A stretch of DNA of 64,000 nt from Oscillospiraceae bacterium. GTDB taxonomy: Bacteria > Bacillota > Clostridia > UMGS1810. The DNA lies in assembly GCA_015068825.1 (NCBI GenBank), contig SVJU01000002.1, forward strand, positions 1 to 64,000, in the 5' to 3' direction. The notes beneath the pieces were generated by a model. The model saw only the letters and a list, made by a program, of their open reading frames with translations. It did not search any database and had not been told where the DNA came from. The number at the start of each line of letters is the position of its first letter. The stretch's first letter is position 1. Both the position numbers and the translations under genes were made by a program. Shown piece by piece: positions 24,507 through 31,736 of the stretch.

Positions 24507-24872
24507 TTAATTTTTTGTGTTATTTTCTTTTTGCTTTTTTAAAAGAGCATCGGTATCCATAAACTCTGTATGATGATGACCTGAATGATGATGGCTCGAG
24601 TGATGGTGACTTGAATGATGATGGCTCGAGTGATGACGGCTTTTTTGTTTTTCTTTTGCTTTTTCTTCCATTACACATTTATAAATTTTAAAAGCTTCAT
24701 AAATACAAAGCGGAACAAACACAACAAGTCTTGCTAAAATAAGCAAATCGGCAAATGTCATTATACTGCCTGTCAAAAAACCATAGTCTGAAATATCCAT
24801 AAGCATAAATATAAGCTGAAATGCAAAGGCACACAAAAGGCATATATGCAAAATTTTATCTTTATCTTTCAT
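24507..24872 (-). CDS. Small membrane protein with a histidine-rich cytoplasmic tail
   Basis: This 121-residue protein has two hydrophobic segments (about residues 8-26 and 35-60). A basic linker and a His/Ser tract follow at residues 80-101: HH, then four HHH triplets separated by SS or SG (14 His). No known family was recognised. The His tract could bind Zn2+, Ni2+ or Cu2+ as a sensor, store or chaperone; this is inference. At the DNA level the tract is two copies of a 30-base unit, so it can expand or contract. Upstream on the same strand is a 41-residue membrane-type ORF, and downstream the FMN riboswitch begins, so this is not part of the ribU transcript. Confidence 0.7.
   Translation of the reverse strand: MKDKDKILHICLLCAFAFQLIFMLMDISDYGFLTGSIMTFADLLILARLVVFVPLCIYEAFKIYKCVMEEKAKEKQKSRHHSSHHHSSHHHSSHHHSGHHHTEFMDTDALLKKQKENNTKN
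24581..24640. repeat. Two tandem copies of a 30-base unit encoding His/Ser
   Basis: The units 24581-24610 and 24611-24640 match at about 26 of 30 positions (shared core GAATGATGATGGCTCGAGTG). The period is a multiple of three, keeping the His-rich reading frame. This argues for coding repeat expansion rather than a CRISPR array. Confidence 0.8.
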
Positions 24873-24893
24873 AATATATAATAAGAAAAGGCA

Positions 24894-25019
24894 TTAACTC
24901 TCAAACATAATCATAACAAGTATTCGTTCGGCAATGCTTAAAAACGCAAGAAAAATGCCAAGCTTTTCAATAAAATTTATATTAAAAATTTCGTTGCGTT
25001 TTTTTCTTCTCTTACTCAC
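24894..25019 (-). CDS. Small basic membrane peptide, 41 residues
   Basis: A GTG-started ORF (GTG 25019-25017) has AGGAGG eight bases upstream. The product begins MSKRRKKRNEIFNINFIEKL, continues with the hydrophobic GIFLAFLSIAERILVMIMF and ends at ES. It has a basic head and one predicted membrane helix. No family was recognised. It ends 21 bases before the His-rich membrane protein start and is probably co-transcribed with it. The strong Shine-Dalgarno and correct spacing are the main support. Confidence 0.6.
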   Translation of the reverse strand: MSKRRKKRNEIFNINFIEKLGIFLAFLSIAERILVMIMFES

Positions 25020-25105
25020 TTTCAATGCCTCCTTTGCCTAAAATTTAACCAAACAATATATATTGTACCACATTTTTTATAAAAATCAAGTAAAACTTTA
25101 ATTAA

Positions 25106-25810
25106 TCAGAGCACATTAAGTATGCCTTCTATATCTTTTTTTTCGATATGTATAAAATTTTCTCTTTCCGAAATATTCTCTAAATAATGCGCATCTGAAT
25201 TATGAATGATTTTATATTCCAAAAGCCTGTGCTTTGAAACAAGTTCGTCTTTTTTTTCTTTCATTTTAATTTCGAGCGTATTGAATTTAAGCTCGGGCGG
25301 AATAAAACCAAGATTTGAAATAACACTGTACGAGGGCTTATCTATATGCGACGGAAATGATACACCGCCAATATTTTTTACATTTTCGTAAACATCGTTA
25401 ATTGAAAGATATGTTGCTACTGTTAAAAGATTTTCTTCAATTCCTGTAATTTCATCGTTTTTATCCATATAAAGCTGTCTGCCAAAAATCTCTTCTTTAT
25501 TTTTAATCTCAGGCATATTTTCTTTTACAATATCCCAGAATTTATATGCATCCGAAAGGTTTTTAAAAAGACATACCATGTGAACTTCTTCACTTGTTTC
25601 AATTTCCATACCCGGAATAACAATAAGATTTGTACCCTCGGCACATTCCATAACGGCTTTTGCATTGCCCATTGTGTTATGATCGGTTATGGCTATTACA
25701 TCAAGACCTTTTAAAAGCGACATATTAACAATATTATTAGGTGTCATATCTTCATCGCCACAAGGGGATAAACAAGAGTGCAGATGTAAATCGTAAGCTA
25801 CACTTTGCAT
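25106..25810 (-). CDS. PHP-domain phosphoesterase
   Basis: This 234-residue protein of the PHP superfamily has the metal-binding motifs DLHLHSCLSPCGDEDM (HxH), ITDHNTMGNAKAVME (DH), VIPGMEIETSEEVHMVCLF (Glu and HMVC), SFPSHIDKPS and HNSDAHYLENI. Stand-alone PHP proteins hydrolyse phosphate esters such as nucleoside or sugar phosphates. The substrate here is unknown. PHP proteins of this size with an HMVCLF pattern occur beside redox or serine-kinase-like genes in Clostridia. AAAGGAGGCG precedes the ATG. The gene stands alone, divergent from rpsT. Confidence 0.87.
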   Translation of the reverse strand: MQSVAYDLHLHSCLSPCGDEDMTPNNIVNMSLLKGLDVIAITDHNTMGNAKAVMECAEGTNLIVIPGMEIETSEEVHMVCLFKNLSDAYKFWDIVKENMPEIKNKEEIFGRQLYMDKNDEITGIEENLLTVATYLSINDVYENVKNIGGVSFPSHIDKPSYSVISNLGFIPPELKFNTLEIKMKEKKDELVSKHRLLEYKIIHNSDAHYLENISERENFIHIEKKDIEGILNVL

Positions 25811-26000
25811 AATATATCGCCTCCTTTAAAATATACTACAATTGTATCAATTTTGAAAAAAAGTGTCAATACTGTAAATACATATCCTGCAATAGTTGGA
25901 TAAATTGTATAAAATTTAAAACTTTTTAAAAAATGCTTGCATTTTTATTTTTTTTGTGTTAGAATGTAATTCGTTACTTTTAAAGGTGGAGGTGAATACA

Positions 26001-26264
26001 TTGCCTAACATTAAATCAGCTAAAAAAAGAGTTAAAGTTATCGCAACTAAAACTTTAAGAAACCAGATGATTAAAACAAACATTAAAACTTGCATCAAAA
26101 ACTTTGAAGCTTACGTTTCGGAAGCAGACAAAGCAAACGCAGCAGAAGCACTTAAGCTTGTTGTTAAAAAATTAGACCAGGCTGTTGCTAAAGGTATTAT
26201 GCACAAAAATACTGCATCAAGAAAAAAATCACAGCTTGCTATTAAACTTGCAAAAATCGCGTAA
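26001..26264 (+). CDS. rpsT: Small ribosomal subunit protein bS20
   Basis: The start is TTG 26001 behind GGTGGAGGTG, giving MPNIKSAKKRVKVIATKTLRN (87 residues), the standard N-terminus. The frame is open further upstream but without an RBS. The protein is basic and helical, ending with GIMHKNTASRKKSQLAIKLAKIA, the conserved rRNA-binding end. bS20 binds 16S rRNA early in 30S assembly. It is monocistronic, with two terminator hairpins downstream. Confidence 0.96.
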   Translation: MPNIKSAKKRVKVIATKTLRNQMIKTNIKTCIKNFEAYVSEADKANAAEALKLVVKKLDQAVAKGIMHKNTASRKKSQLAIKLAKIA

Positions 26265-26288
26265 GTTTTTTAACTGTTTGTAAAATTT

Positions 26289-26320
26289 TAAGCCCCCTTA
26301 AAATTTAGGGGGTTTGTTTT
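26289..26320 (+). terminator. Terminator after rpsT
   Basis: CCCCCT and AGGGGG arms with a TAAAATTT loop are followed by TTTGTTTT. A second hairpin lies 30 bases on. Confidence 0.8.
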
Positions 26321-26343
26321 GGTGTTTAAAATAATTTTTTGGT

Positions 26344-26375
26344 AAAGAACGGACTTTTTTCCGTTCTTTATTTTA
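26344..26375 (+). terminator. Second hairpin terminator upstream of fruK
   Basis: The arms AAAGAACGGA and TCCGTTCTTT are followed by ATTTTATAT. Together with the previous hairpin it insulates the fruK operon from rpsT. Confidence 0.8.
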
Positions 26376-26441
26376 TATAAAAATAAATTTTTGCGGATAA
26401 ATTTATAAAAAATGTAAAATATATTTTTAAGGAGCTTAAAA

Positions 26442-27347
26442 ATGGTTTATACTCTTACTCTTAACCCTGCAATCGATTACACAGTATTTGTTCCCAATTA
26501 TAAAGACGGTATTGTTAACCGTACAGAAAACGAACAAATTCTTGCAGGCGGAAAAGGAATAAATGTTTCGTATGTTTTAAATAACCTTAGATTTGAAACA
26601 TGCGCACTCGGCTTTGTTGCAGGCTTTACAGGCAATATGATTGAAAATATGCTTTCATCTTCGGGCATAAAATGCGATTTTATAAGAACCAATGAAGGTT
26701 TTTCGAGAATAAATGTAAAAATAAAAGCGCAAACTGAAACCGAAATAAATGCACAGGGACCAAAAATCACAGCTGATAATCTTTGTATGCTCTACAAAAA
26801 GCTTGATAATATTAAAGACGGTGATTTTATTGTTCTTGCAGGCTCACACCCAAAAGGTGTTCCTTGTTCAATCTATTGCGATATTATGGAATATGTTAAA
26901 AACAAAGATGTTAAAATAATTGTTGATGCAACAAAAAGCTTTCTTACAGACACTTTAAAATTCAAGCCATTTTTAATTAAACCAAACAGTTTTGAGCTTG
27001 GCGAGATTTTTGGAAAAGACTTAAAAACCGATGAAGAAATTATAACATACGCATTAAAGCTTAAGGATATGGGTGCACAAAATGTAATTGTATCTTTGGG
27101 AAAAGACGGCGCAATTATGATAACAGATAATGGAAATATTTTAAAAGAAAGAGCACCCAAAGGCAATGTTATAAACACCACCGGCGCAGGTGATTCGCTT
27201 GTTGCAGGCTTTATTGCAGGCTATCTTGAAAAAAACGATTTTTCTTACGCATTCAAAATGGGAATTTGCGCTGGCAGTGCAAGTGCATTTTCTCACAATC
27301 TTGCCACAAAAGAAGAAATACGACATATATTTAATAATTTCAAATAA
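26442..27347 (+). CDS. fruK: 1-phosphofructokinase (PfkB family)
   Basis: This 301-residue ribokinase-fold enzyme phosphorylates fructose-1-phosphate to fructose-1,6-bisphosphate. MVYTLTLNPAIDYTV is the hallmark start of the FruK/LacC/PfkB subgroup. AGGKGINVSYVLNNL is the first PfkB signature, and NTTGAGDSLVAGFIAGY the second with the catalytic Asp. The adjacent ptsH and ptsI favour fructose-1-phosphate over tagatose-6-phosphate, but no fructose EII gene is present here, so the assignment to 1-phosphofructokinase is the likeliest rather than certain. AAGGAG precedes the ATG; ptsH follows 22 bases later. Confidence 0.87.
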   Translation: MVYTLTLNPAIDYTVFVPNYKDGIVNRTENEQILAGGKGINVSYVLNNLRFETCALGFVAGFTGNMIENMLSSSGIKCDFIRTNEGFSRINVKIKAQTETEINAQGPKITADNLCMLYKKLDNIKDGDFIVLAGSHPKGVPCSIYCDIMEYVKNKDVKIIVDATKSFLTDTLKFKPFLIKPNSFELGEIFGKDLKTDEEIITYALKLKDMGAQNVIVSLGKDGAIMITDNGNILKERAPKGNVINTTGAGDSLVAGFIAGYLEKNDFSYAFKMGICAGSASAFSHNLATKEEIRHIFNNFK

Positions 27348-27369
27348 TTTATAAGAGGAGCAACAAATA

Positions 27370-27627
27370 ATGAAAGAAATTAAATATACCATAAAAGACA
27401 GGCTGGGAATTCACGCCCGTCCTGCAGGACTTCTTGTTAAAGAGGCATTAAAATTCAAATCGGACATTATTGTTGAAAAAGACAAAAAACAGGGCGATGC
27501 AAAAAAAATATTTGCTCTTATGTCGCTTGGTGTAAAAAAAGACGATACAATAACCATAAAAATTAACGGCGAAGACGAAGACGCAGCAAAGAAAACACTG
27601 GAAAACTTTTTAAATCAAAATCTATAA
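27370..27627 (+). CDS. ptsH: Phosphocarrier HPr-like protein with Lys at the Ser46 position
   Basis: This 85-residue protein carries phosphate from enzyme I to sugar-specific EII proteins through His15 (GIHARPAG). It aligns with Bacillus HPr without gaps around the regulatory site. KKIFALMSLGV occupies the place of KSIMGVMSLG, so residue 46 is Lys instead of the serine phosphorylated by HPr kinase. Met51 and the SLGV that follows are kept. This HPr should transfer phosphate but cannot be Ser46-phosphorylated, so CcpA co-repression through this copy is not expected. It lies between fruK and ptsI; a terminator separates it from ptsI. Confidence 0.92.
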   Translation: MKEIKYTIKDRLGIHARPAGLLVKEALKFKSDIIVEKDKKQGDAKKIFALMSLGVKKDDTITIKINGEDEDAAKKTLENFLNQNL

Positions 27628-27642
27628 ACGGCTAAAAAAACG

Positions 27643-27672
27643 GACAGAAAAAATTTTTTCTGTCTTTTTTCT
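27643..27672 (+). terminator. Terminator between ptsH and ptsI
   Basis: A perfect 22-base inverted repeat (arms GACAGAAAAAA and TTTTTTCTGTC) is followed by a T-rich run TTTTTTCTTTTTT. It would lower ptsI relative to ptsH, matching the usual excess of HPr over enzyme I. Confidence 0.75.
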
Positions 27673-27694
27673 TTTTTCGGAGGGTTTTATTAAT

Positions 27695-29356
27695 ATGAAC
27701 ACAATAACAGGAAAGCCCGTTTGCGGCGGTATTGCATTTGGTAAATTAGAGCTTATTAAAAACGAAACAAGCTGTGTGCAAAGAATCAGGGTTAATGATA
27801 CAAAAAAAGAAACAGAAAGATTTGAGGCTGCACTTCTTACGGCAAAAAAAGAGCTTGATGATTTATATAAAAAGGCTCTTTTGGAAGTTGGAGAAGAAAA
27901 TGCAATGATTTTTGATATCCACCAGATGATGCTTAATGATGTGGATTTTCTTGATTCCATTAAATCAAATATCACAAATCAAAAGCTCAATGCCGAAAGT
28001 GCGGTTGCAATGACTGCCGATAATTTTGCGCAGATGTTTTCGTCTATGGACGACAGCTATATGCAGGCACGCGCATCTGATGTAAAGGATATCTCTGAAA
28101 GGCTGATTTCTATTTTGTCAAATAAAAAGAGCACCTCTGTAACTTCAGGGGGCAATGTTATAATAGGCGCACTTGACCTTGCGCCCTCGCAAACTGTTCA
28201 GCTTGACAAATCAAAAATTCTTGCCTTTATAACCGAAGAAGGAAGCAACAATTCGCATACATCAATCTTAGCACGAACAATGAACATTCCCGCAATAATA
28301 GGAGCAAAAGGCATTTTAGATGATAGCTTTAACGGTTGTGATGTTATTGCAGACGGGTATTCGGGAAAAATTTATATTAATCCTGATATGTCAACCGTTC
28401 TTAAAATGCAGGAAAAAAAGCTTAAAAGTGAAGAAAAAATGCTTCTTTTATCAAAGCTTAAAGGCGTAAAACCTGTTACAAAAGACGGAAAAGAAATTCT
28501 TTTATATGCAAACATAGGCTCCGAAGACGACCTTGTTTCTGTTTACGAAAACGATGCAATGGGCGTGGGGCTTTTCAGAAGTGAATTTATATATCTTGAA
28601 AGAAAAAATTATCCCACAGAAGATGAACAGTTTTCGGTTTACAAAAATGTTGCACAAAAAGCGCTTGGTAAAAGGGTTATTATAAGAACACTCGATATTG
28701 GTGCAGACAAGCAGGTTGACTATTTTGATATGCCGGAAGAAGAAAATCCTGCAATGGGAGTAAGGGCAATAAGAATCTGCCTTGCAAGACCTCTTGTTTT
28801 TAAAACACAGCTTCGCGCACTTCTTAGGGCATCGGCATACGGAAAAATTGCTATTATGTTTCCAATGATAACCTCTGTTGGCGAAATTAAAAAAATAAAA
28901 GAAATTCTTGAAGAAGAAAAAGATGATTTAAGAAAAGATTCCATTCCTTTTAACGAGGATATTGAAATTGGAATTATGATTGAAACGCCTGCCGCCGCAA
29001 TAATAAGCGACCTTCTTGCAAAAGAGGTTGATTTCTTCTCAATAGGTACAAATGACCTTACGCAGTATACCCTTGCAATCGACAGGCAGAACGATGCGGC
29101 AAACGCATTTTGTGATGTTCATCACACCGCCATACTCCGTCTTATAAAAACAACGGTTGAAAACGCACACAAAAACAAAATCTGGGCAGGAATATGCGGT
29201 GAGCTTGCCGCCGATTTAAATCTTACCGAAACTTTTCTTGCAATGGGTGTTGATGAGCTTTCGGTTTCGCCAAGCCTTATTCTGCCCCTTAAACAAAAAA
29301 TTCTTGATGTGAATATATCCAAAATAAAAGACGATATTTTACAAAGCCTTTATTAA
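27695..29356 (+). CDS. ptsI: PTS enzyme I (phosphoenolpyruvate-protein phosphotransferase)
   Basis: This 553-residue enzyme autophosphorylates from PEP and passes phosphate to HPr. The N-terminal phosphohistidine domain has the active His188 in EEGSNNSHTSILART, in place of the commoner GGxTSH. The C-terminal PEP-binding barrel has GVGLFRSEFIYLER, IRTLDIGADKQVDYF, NPAMGVRAIR, IGIMIETPAAAI, FFSIGTNDLTQYT and WAGICGELAAD with its conserved Cys. Length is slightly under the usual 570-575. CGGAGGG lies upstream. The stop overlaps the convergent ylmC-like gene by four bases. Only one EI gene is visible in the window. Confidence 0.95.
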   Translation: MNTITGKPVCGGIAFGKLELIKNETSCVQRIRVNDTKKETERFEAALLTAKKELDDLYKKALLEVGEENAMIFDIHQMMLNDVDFLDSIKSNITNQKLNAESAVAMTADNFAQMFSSMDDSYMQARASDVKDISERLISILSNKKSTSVTSGGNVIIGALDLAPSQTVQLDKSKILAFITEEGSNNSHTSILARTMNIPAIIGAKGILDDSFNGCDVIADGYSGKIYINPDMSTVLKMQEKKLKSEEKMLLLSKLKGVKPVTKDGKEILLYANIGSEDDLVSVYENDAMGVGLFRSEFIYLERKNYPTEDEQFSVYKNVAQKALGKRVIIRTLDIGADKQVDYFDMPEEENPAMGVRAIRICLARPLVFKTQLRALLRASAYGKIAIMFPMITSVGEIKKIKEILEEEKDDLRKDSIPFNEDIEIGIMIETPAAAIISDLLAKEVDFFSIGTNDLTQYTLAIDRQNDAANAFCDVHHTAILRLIKTTVENAHKNKIWAGICGELAADLNLTETFLAMGVDELSVSPSLILPLKQKILDVNISKIKDDILQSLY

Positions 29357-29586
29357 ATAATAAGCTTAACCAGAATAATATCACAGCTTATTTTGGTAAT
29401 GCAATCCCACGGAATTACAATTCTGTCGTTTTTTGAAAAAATAGAAATTTTGCCCTTCTGAGGAAGAATAAGAGCCAAAATTTTTCCGCTGCACTCGTCA
29501 ATTTCCAAATCACACACAAAGCCAAGACGCTCGCCTGTTATAAGATTTATAACTTCCTTACACTTAAAATCAGATGCACGAAACAT
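29353..29586 (-). CDS. YlmC/YmxH-family PRC-barrel sporulation protein
   Basis: This 77-residue protein has a single PRC-barrel domain: KEVINLITGERLGFVCDLEIDECSGKILALILP, then a short loop and NDRIVIPWDCITKIS, ending DIILVKL. It matches the YlmC/YmxH family of small proteins associated with sporulation in Firmicutes, whose exact role is not established. GGGAGGG precedes the ATG. It is convergent with ptsI (four-base overlap) and divergent from the small YtxH-like gene. The presence of spoIIGA-sigE in the window is consistent with a spore-former. Confidence 0.88.
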   Translation of the reverse strand: MFRASDFKCKEVINLITGERLGFVCDLEIDECSGKILALILPQKGKISIFSKNDRIVIPWDCITKISCDIILVKLII

Positions 29587-29686
29587 AAAAAACCCTCCCT
29601 TTTTAATAGTATTTATATTAAAAATTTTTATGAGTATTTTTTTAAAATAAGAAAATACTAATAATAAAAAGAAAGGGTGATTAATA

Positions 29687-29854
29687 ATGAAAGGATTTGC
29701 AACAGGACTTATTACAGGTGCACTAATCGGCGCAGCCGCAGGAATACTTGCCGACCCTATAAAAGATAAACAACACGCAAAAATGTGCAGAAAAAAACGC
29801 GAAATGTTTAAATCTATGGGCGAAATTATAGATGATGTTTTAGATATGTTCTAA
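29687..29854 (+). CDS. Small YtxH-like membrane protein, 55 residues
   Basis: ATG 29687 has AAAGGGTG at good distance and the frame ends at TAA 29854. The product begins MKGFATGLITGALIGAAAGI, a glycine-alanine-rich membrane segment, followed by LADPIKDKQH and a basic, amphipathic tail ending IIDDVLDMF. The pattern (short glycine-zipper helix, then charged tail) resembles YtxH-type general stress proteins. Function is unknown. A strong terminator follows directly, supporting a real monocistronic gene. Confidence 0.7.
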   Translation: MKGFATGLITGALIGAAAGILADPIKDKQHAKMCRKKREMFKSMGEIIDDVLDMF

Positions 29855-29857
29855 AAA

Positions 29858-29900
29858 GAAAAATGCTATATCAGTTTTGATATAGCATTTTTTGTTTTTT
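29858..29900. terminator. Bidirectional terminator between YtxH-like and foldase genes
   Basis: The arms AAATGCTATATCA and TGATATAGCATTT enclose GTTT, with A-run before and TTTTTGTTTTTT after. It serves both convergent genes. Confidence 0.9.
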
Positions 29901-31308
29901 ATTGTTCTTTAATTACAGCAAGATTATCAATAAGTTTGGTGTTGTAAATAATTTTTGTTCCTTTTGCCCATGATGAAATATCTTTTTCAAACATTTCATT
30001 CTGCATTTTAAGTTTTTCGTTCTGCAAATCGGTTTCTGATAAAGTAAGCGGAATTCTTTTTATAATATGAATACCAAAATCGGTTTCAACAAGCTCACTT
30101 ACCTTTCCTTCTTCAAGCTTAAATGCCGCCTCTTCAAAAGGAGCAACCATTTCGCCTTTGCCAAATGTGTATCCGTCAGGATAGCTTGCAAGACCGGGGT
30201 CTTCTGAAAGAGAATTCATAAGTGTGTCAAAATCCTCACCAGCTTTTATTTTATCAAGAGTTTCCTGTGCTTTTTTCATAACTTCGGCTTTTTTCGCATC
30301 ATCAAGAGGCTGATAGGTTGCAGTATCGATTGTATTAAACAAAATATGCTTTGCCGAAATTTTTTCGCCTTTTTCTTTAATAGCAGCTTCTATCTTGTCG
30401 TTTGGAATATCGTATCTTTTATCTTCTGTAATTACCTTCTGAGCAAGAGCATTTGTTAAAGATGAACCTTCAAGAATGTATCTTACCTGCTCTTTTGTAA
30501 GCTTCATTTGTTTTAAGAAATCATCTGTGATGTAAGAATTCATATAGTTATCAAGGCTCTTTTTCTCTTCGTCAGAAATTGTTATGCCCATTTTTTCTGC
30601 TTTTTGTCTTGCGCAAATAAATTCAATAATATCTTTCTGTGCATTTTCTTTTGCAAGAGAAGCTGCGTCTTTGCCGTCTATTTCTTTGCTCCAGAAGTTT
30701 TTAACATCTTCCTGAGTTGGCTGCTGGCCAAGGTTTTCCGTCATAAGATTGTACTGTGCACCTTCAAGGAAATAGTTGAACAAAGATTCGTCAATTCTTT
30801 CATTGCCAATGCTCATTGCAGCAGTTTTGTCGTTACTGAATGTAATAGCCGATTCAATACATGTAAATAAATTTACTCTTTTGCCTTCTACAACTTTATC
30901 TTTTTTAAACGGAACAAAAAGCACAACCAGAATAAGAGCAACAATACCCGCTGCTATTGAAGCAATTTTTATTGTTTTTTGTTTTTTAATAAGTTTTTCT
31001 CTTTCAGCTTCTTCAAGAGCAATAATTTCTTCCTCTGTAAGAGGCTCGCCGTTTGCAGAAAGAATTACATCGGCACTCATTTCAGCTTCAGATGTTTCTT
31101 CTGTTTCTTCTGTTTCTTCAGCATCTTCCACTTCTTCTGCTGCTTCTTCAGCATCTTCAACATCGTTTGCCTCTTCATTAACTTCTTCCAAAGCTTCTTC
31201 CTTATCAATTTCTTCTTCTAAACTTTTTTTACAATCTTCGCAAAGAGTTTCTTCTAAATCTTCACATTCAAACTCATTTGCACAGATTTCGCATATCTTT
31301 TTTTCCAT
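29899..31308 (-). CDS. Membrane-anchored PrsA/SurA-like peptidyl-prolyl isomerase with N-terminal zinc ribbon and acidic segment
   Basis: The start is the ATG giving MEKKICEICANEF (469 residues) behind GAGAGG; an ATG six codons upstream overlaps that site. The N-terminus has CxxC (Cys6, Cys9) and CxxC (Cys23, Cys26), a small zinc-ribbon-like unit. It is followed by a very acidic, Glu/Ala/Thr-rich stretch (about 30-110) and one membrane helix (about 113-134). Outside follow a SurA-like helical domain (160-310) and a parvulin PPIC domain (about 318-419, ISAKHILF to GIHIIKRI). Classical PrsA is a lipoprotein. Here a type II anchor with a cytoplasmic zinc ribbon replaces the lipobox. It should help fold secreted proteins. 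Confidence 0.9.
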   Translation of the reverse strand: MEKKICEICANEFECEDLEETLCEDCKKSLEEEIDKEEALEEVNEEANDVEDAEEAAEEVEDAEETEETEETSEAEMSADVILSANGEPLTEEEIIALEEAEREKLIKKQKTIKIASIAAGIVALILVVLFVPFKKDKVVEGKRVNLFTCIESAITFSNDKTAAMSIGNERIDESLFNYFLEGAQYNLMTENLGQQPTQEDVKNFWSKEIDGKDAASLAKENAQKDIIEFICARQKAEKMGITISDEEKKSLDNYMNSYITDDFLKQMKLTKEQVRYILEGSSLTNALAQKVITEDKRYDIPNDKIEAAIKEKGEKISAKHILFNTIDTATYQPLDDAKKAEVMKKAQETLDKIKAGEDFDTLMNSLSEDPGLASYPDGYTFGKGEMVAPFEEAAFKLEEGKVSELVETDFGIHIIKRIPLTLSETDLQNEKLKMQNEMFEKDISSWAKGTKIIYNTKLIDNLAVIKEQ

Positions 31309-31488
31309 AATTATAATTCCTCTCATTAATTATAAAACTTTATCAAAAAACATTATACACAAAAAATTTAAAAAGGTCAATCATTTAAACAAATGTTTAC
31401 ATTTTATTCACATATATGGTTTGACATTATATGCTAAATGGGGTATAATTTTTGTGAAATAATTTTATTTTACGGAGATAATTTTAAA

Positions 31489-31683
31489 ATGGAACTTATT
31501 GAAAGAATAAACTATCTTGCAAACAAAGCAAAAAACGAAGGTTTAACAGAAGAAGAAAAAAAAGAACAGCAGACTTTAAGACAAAAATATCTTGAAAATT
31601 TCAGAAACAATATGAGAAATGTGCTGGACAATGTTTACATTAAAGATGAAAACGGAAACGAAGAAAAGCTTAAAAAGAAATAA
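31489..31683 (+). CDS. DUF896 family protein
   Basis: The start is ATG 31489 behind ACGGAG, giving MELIERINYLANKAKNEGLT (64 residues); the longer frame has no RBS. It matches the DUF896 (YnzC/YneD-like) family of short helical proteins: EEEKKEQQTLRQKYLENFRNNMRN VLDNVYI is the conserved part. YneA-operon members are linked to cell-division control in Bacillus, but no function is set for this group. It precedes the D,D-carboxypeptidase by about 50 bases. Confidence 0.92.
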   Translation: MELIERINYLANKAKNEGLTEEEKKEQQTLRQKYLENFRNNMRNVLDNVYIKDENGNEEKLKKK

Positions 31684-31736
31684 GATAATACTATAAAACA
31701 ATTTCATCTCATATTAATTTATATGAGGTGATTTTT

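Noticed and set aside
24581-24640. Short tandem repeat considered as a CRISPR array
   Set aside because: There are only two units, with no spacers, and the 30-base period keeps a His/Ser reading frame.
25916-26098. 60-codon frame opposite the rpsT start
   Set aside because: It is antisense to bS20 and its leader, with no RBS.
30776-31462. Plus-strand frame of 228 codons, very rich in Ser
   Set aside because: It is the antisense of the Glu/Ala-rich arm of the PrsA-like gene; the composition mirrors the GAA/GCA codons opposite.
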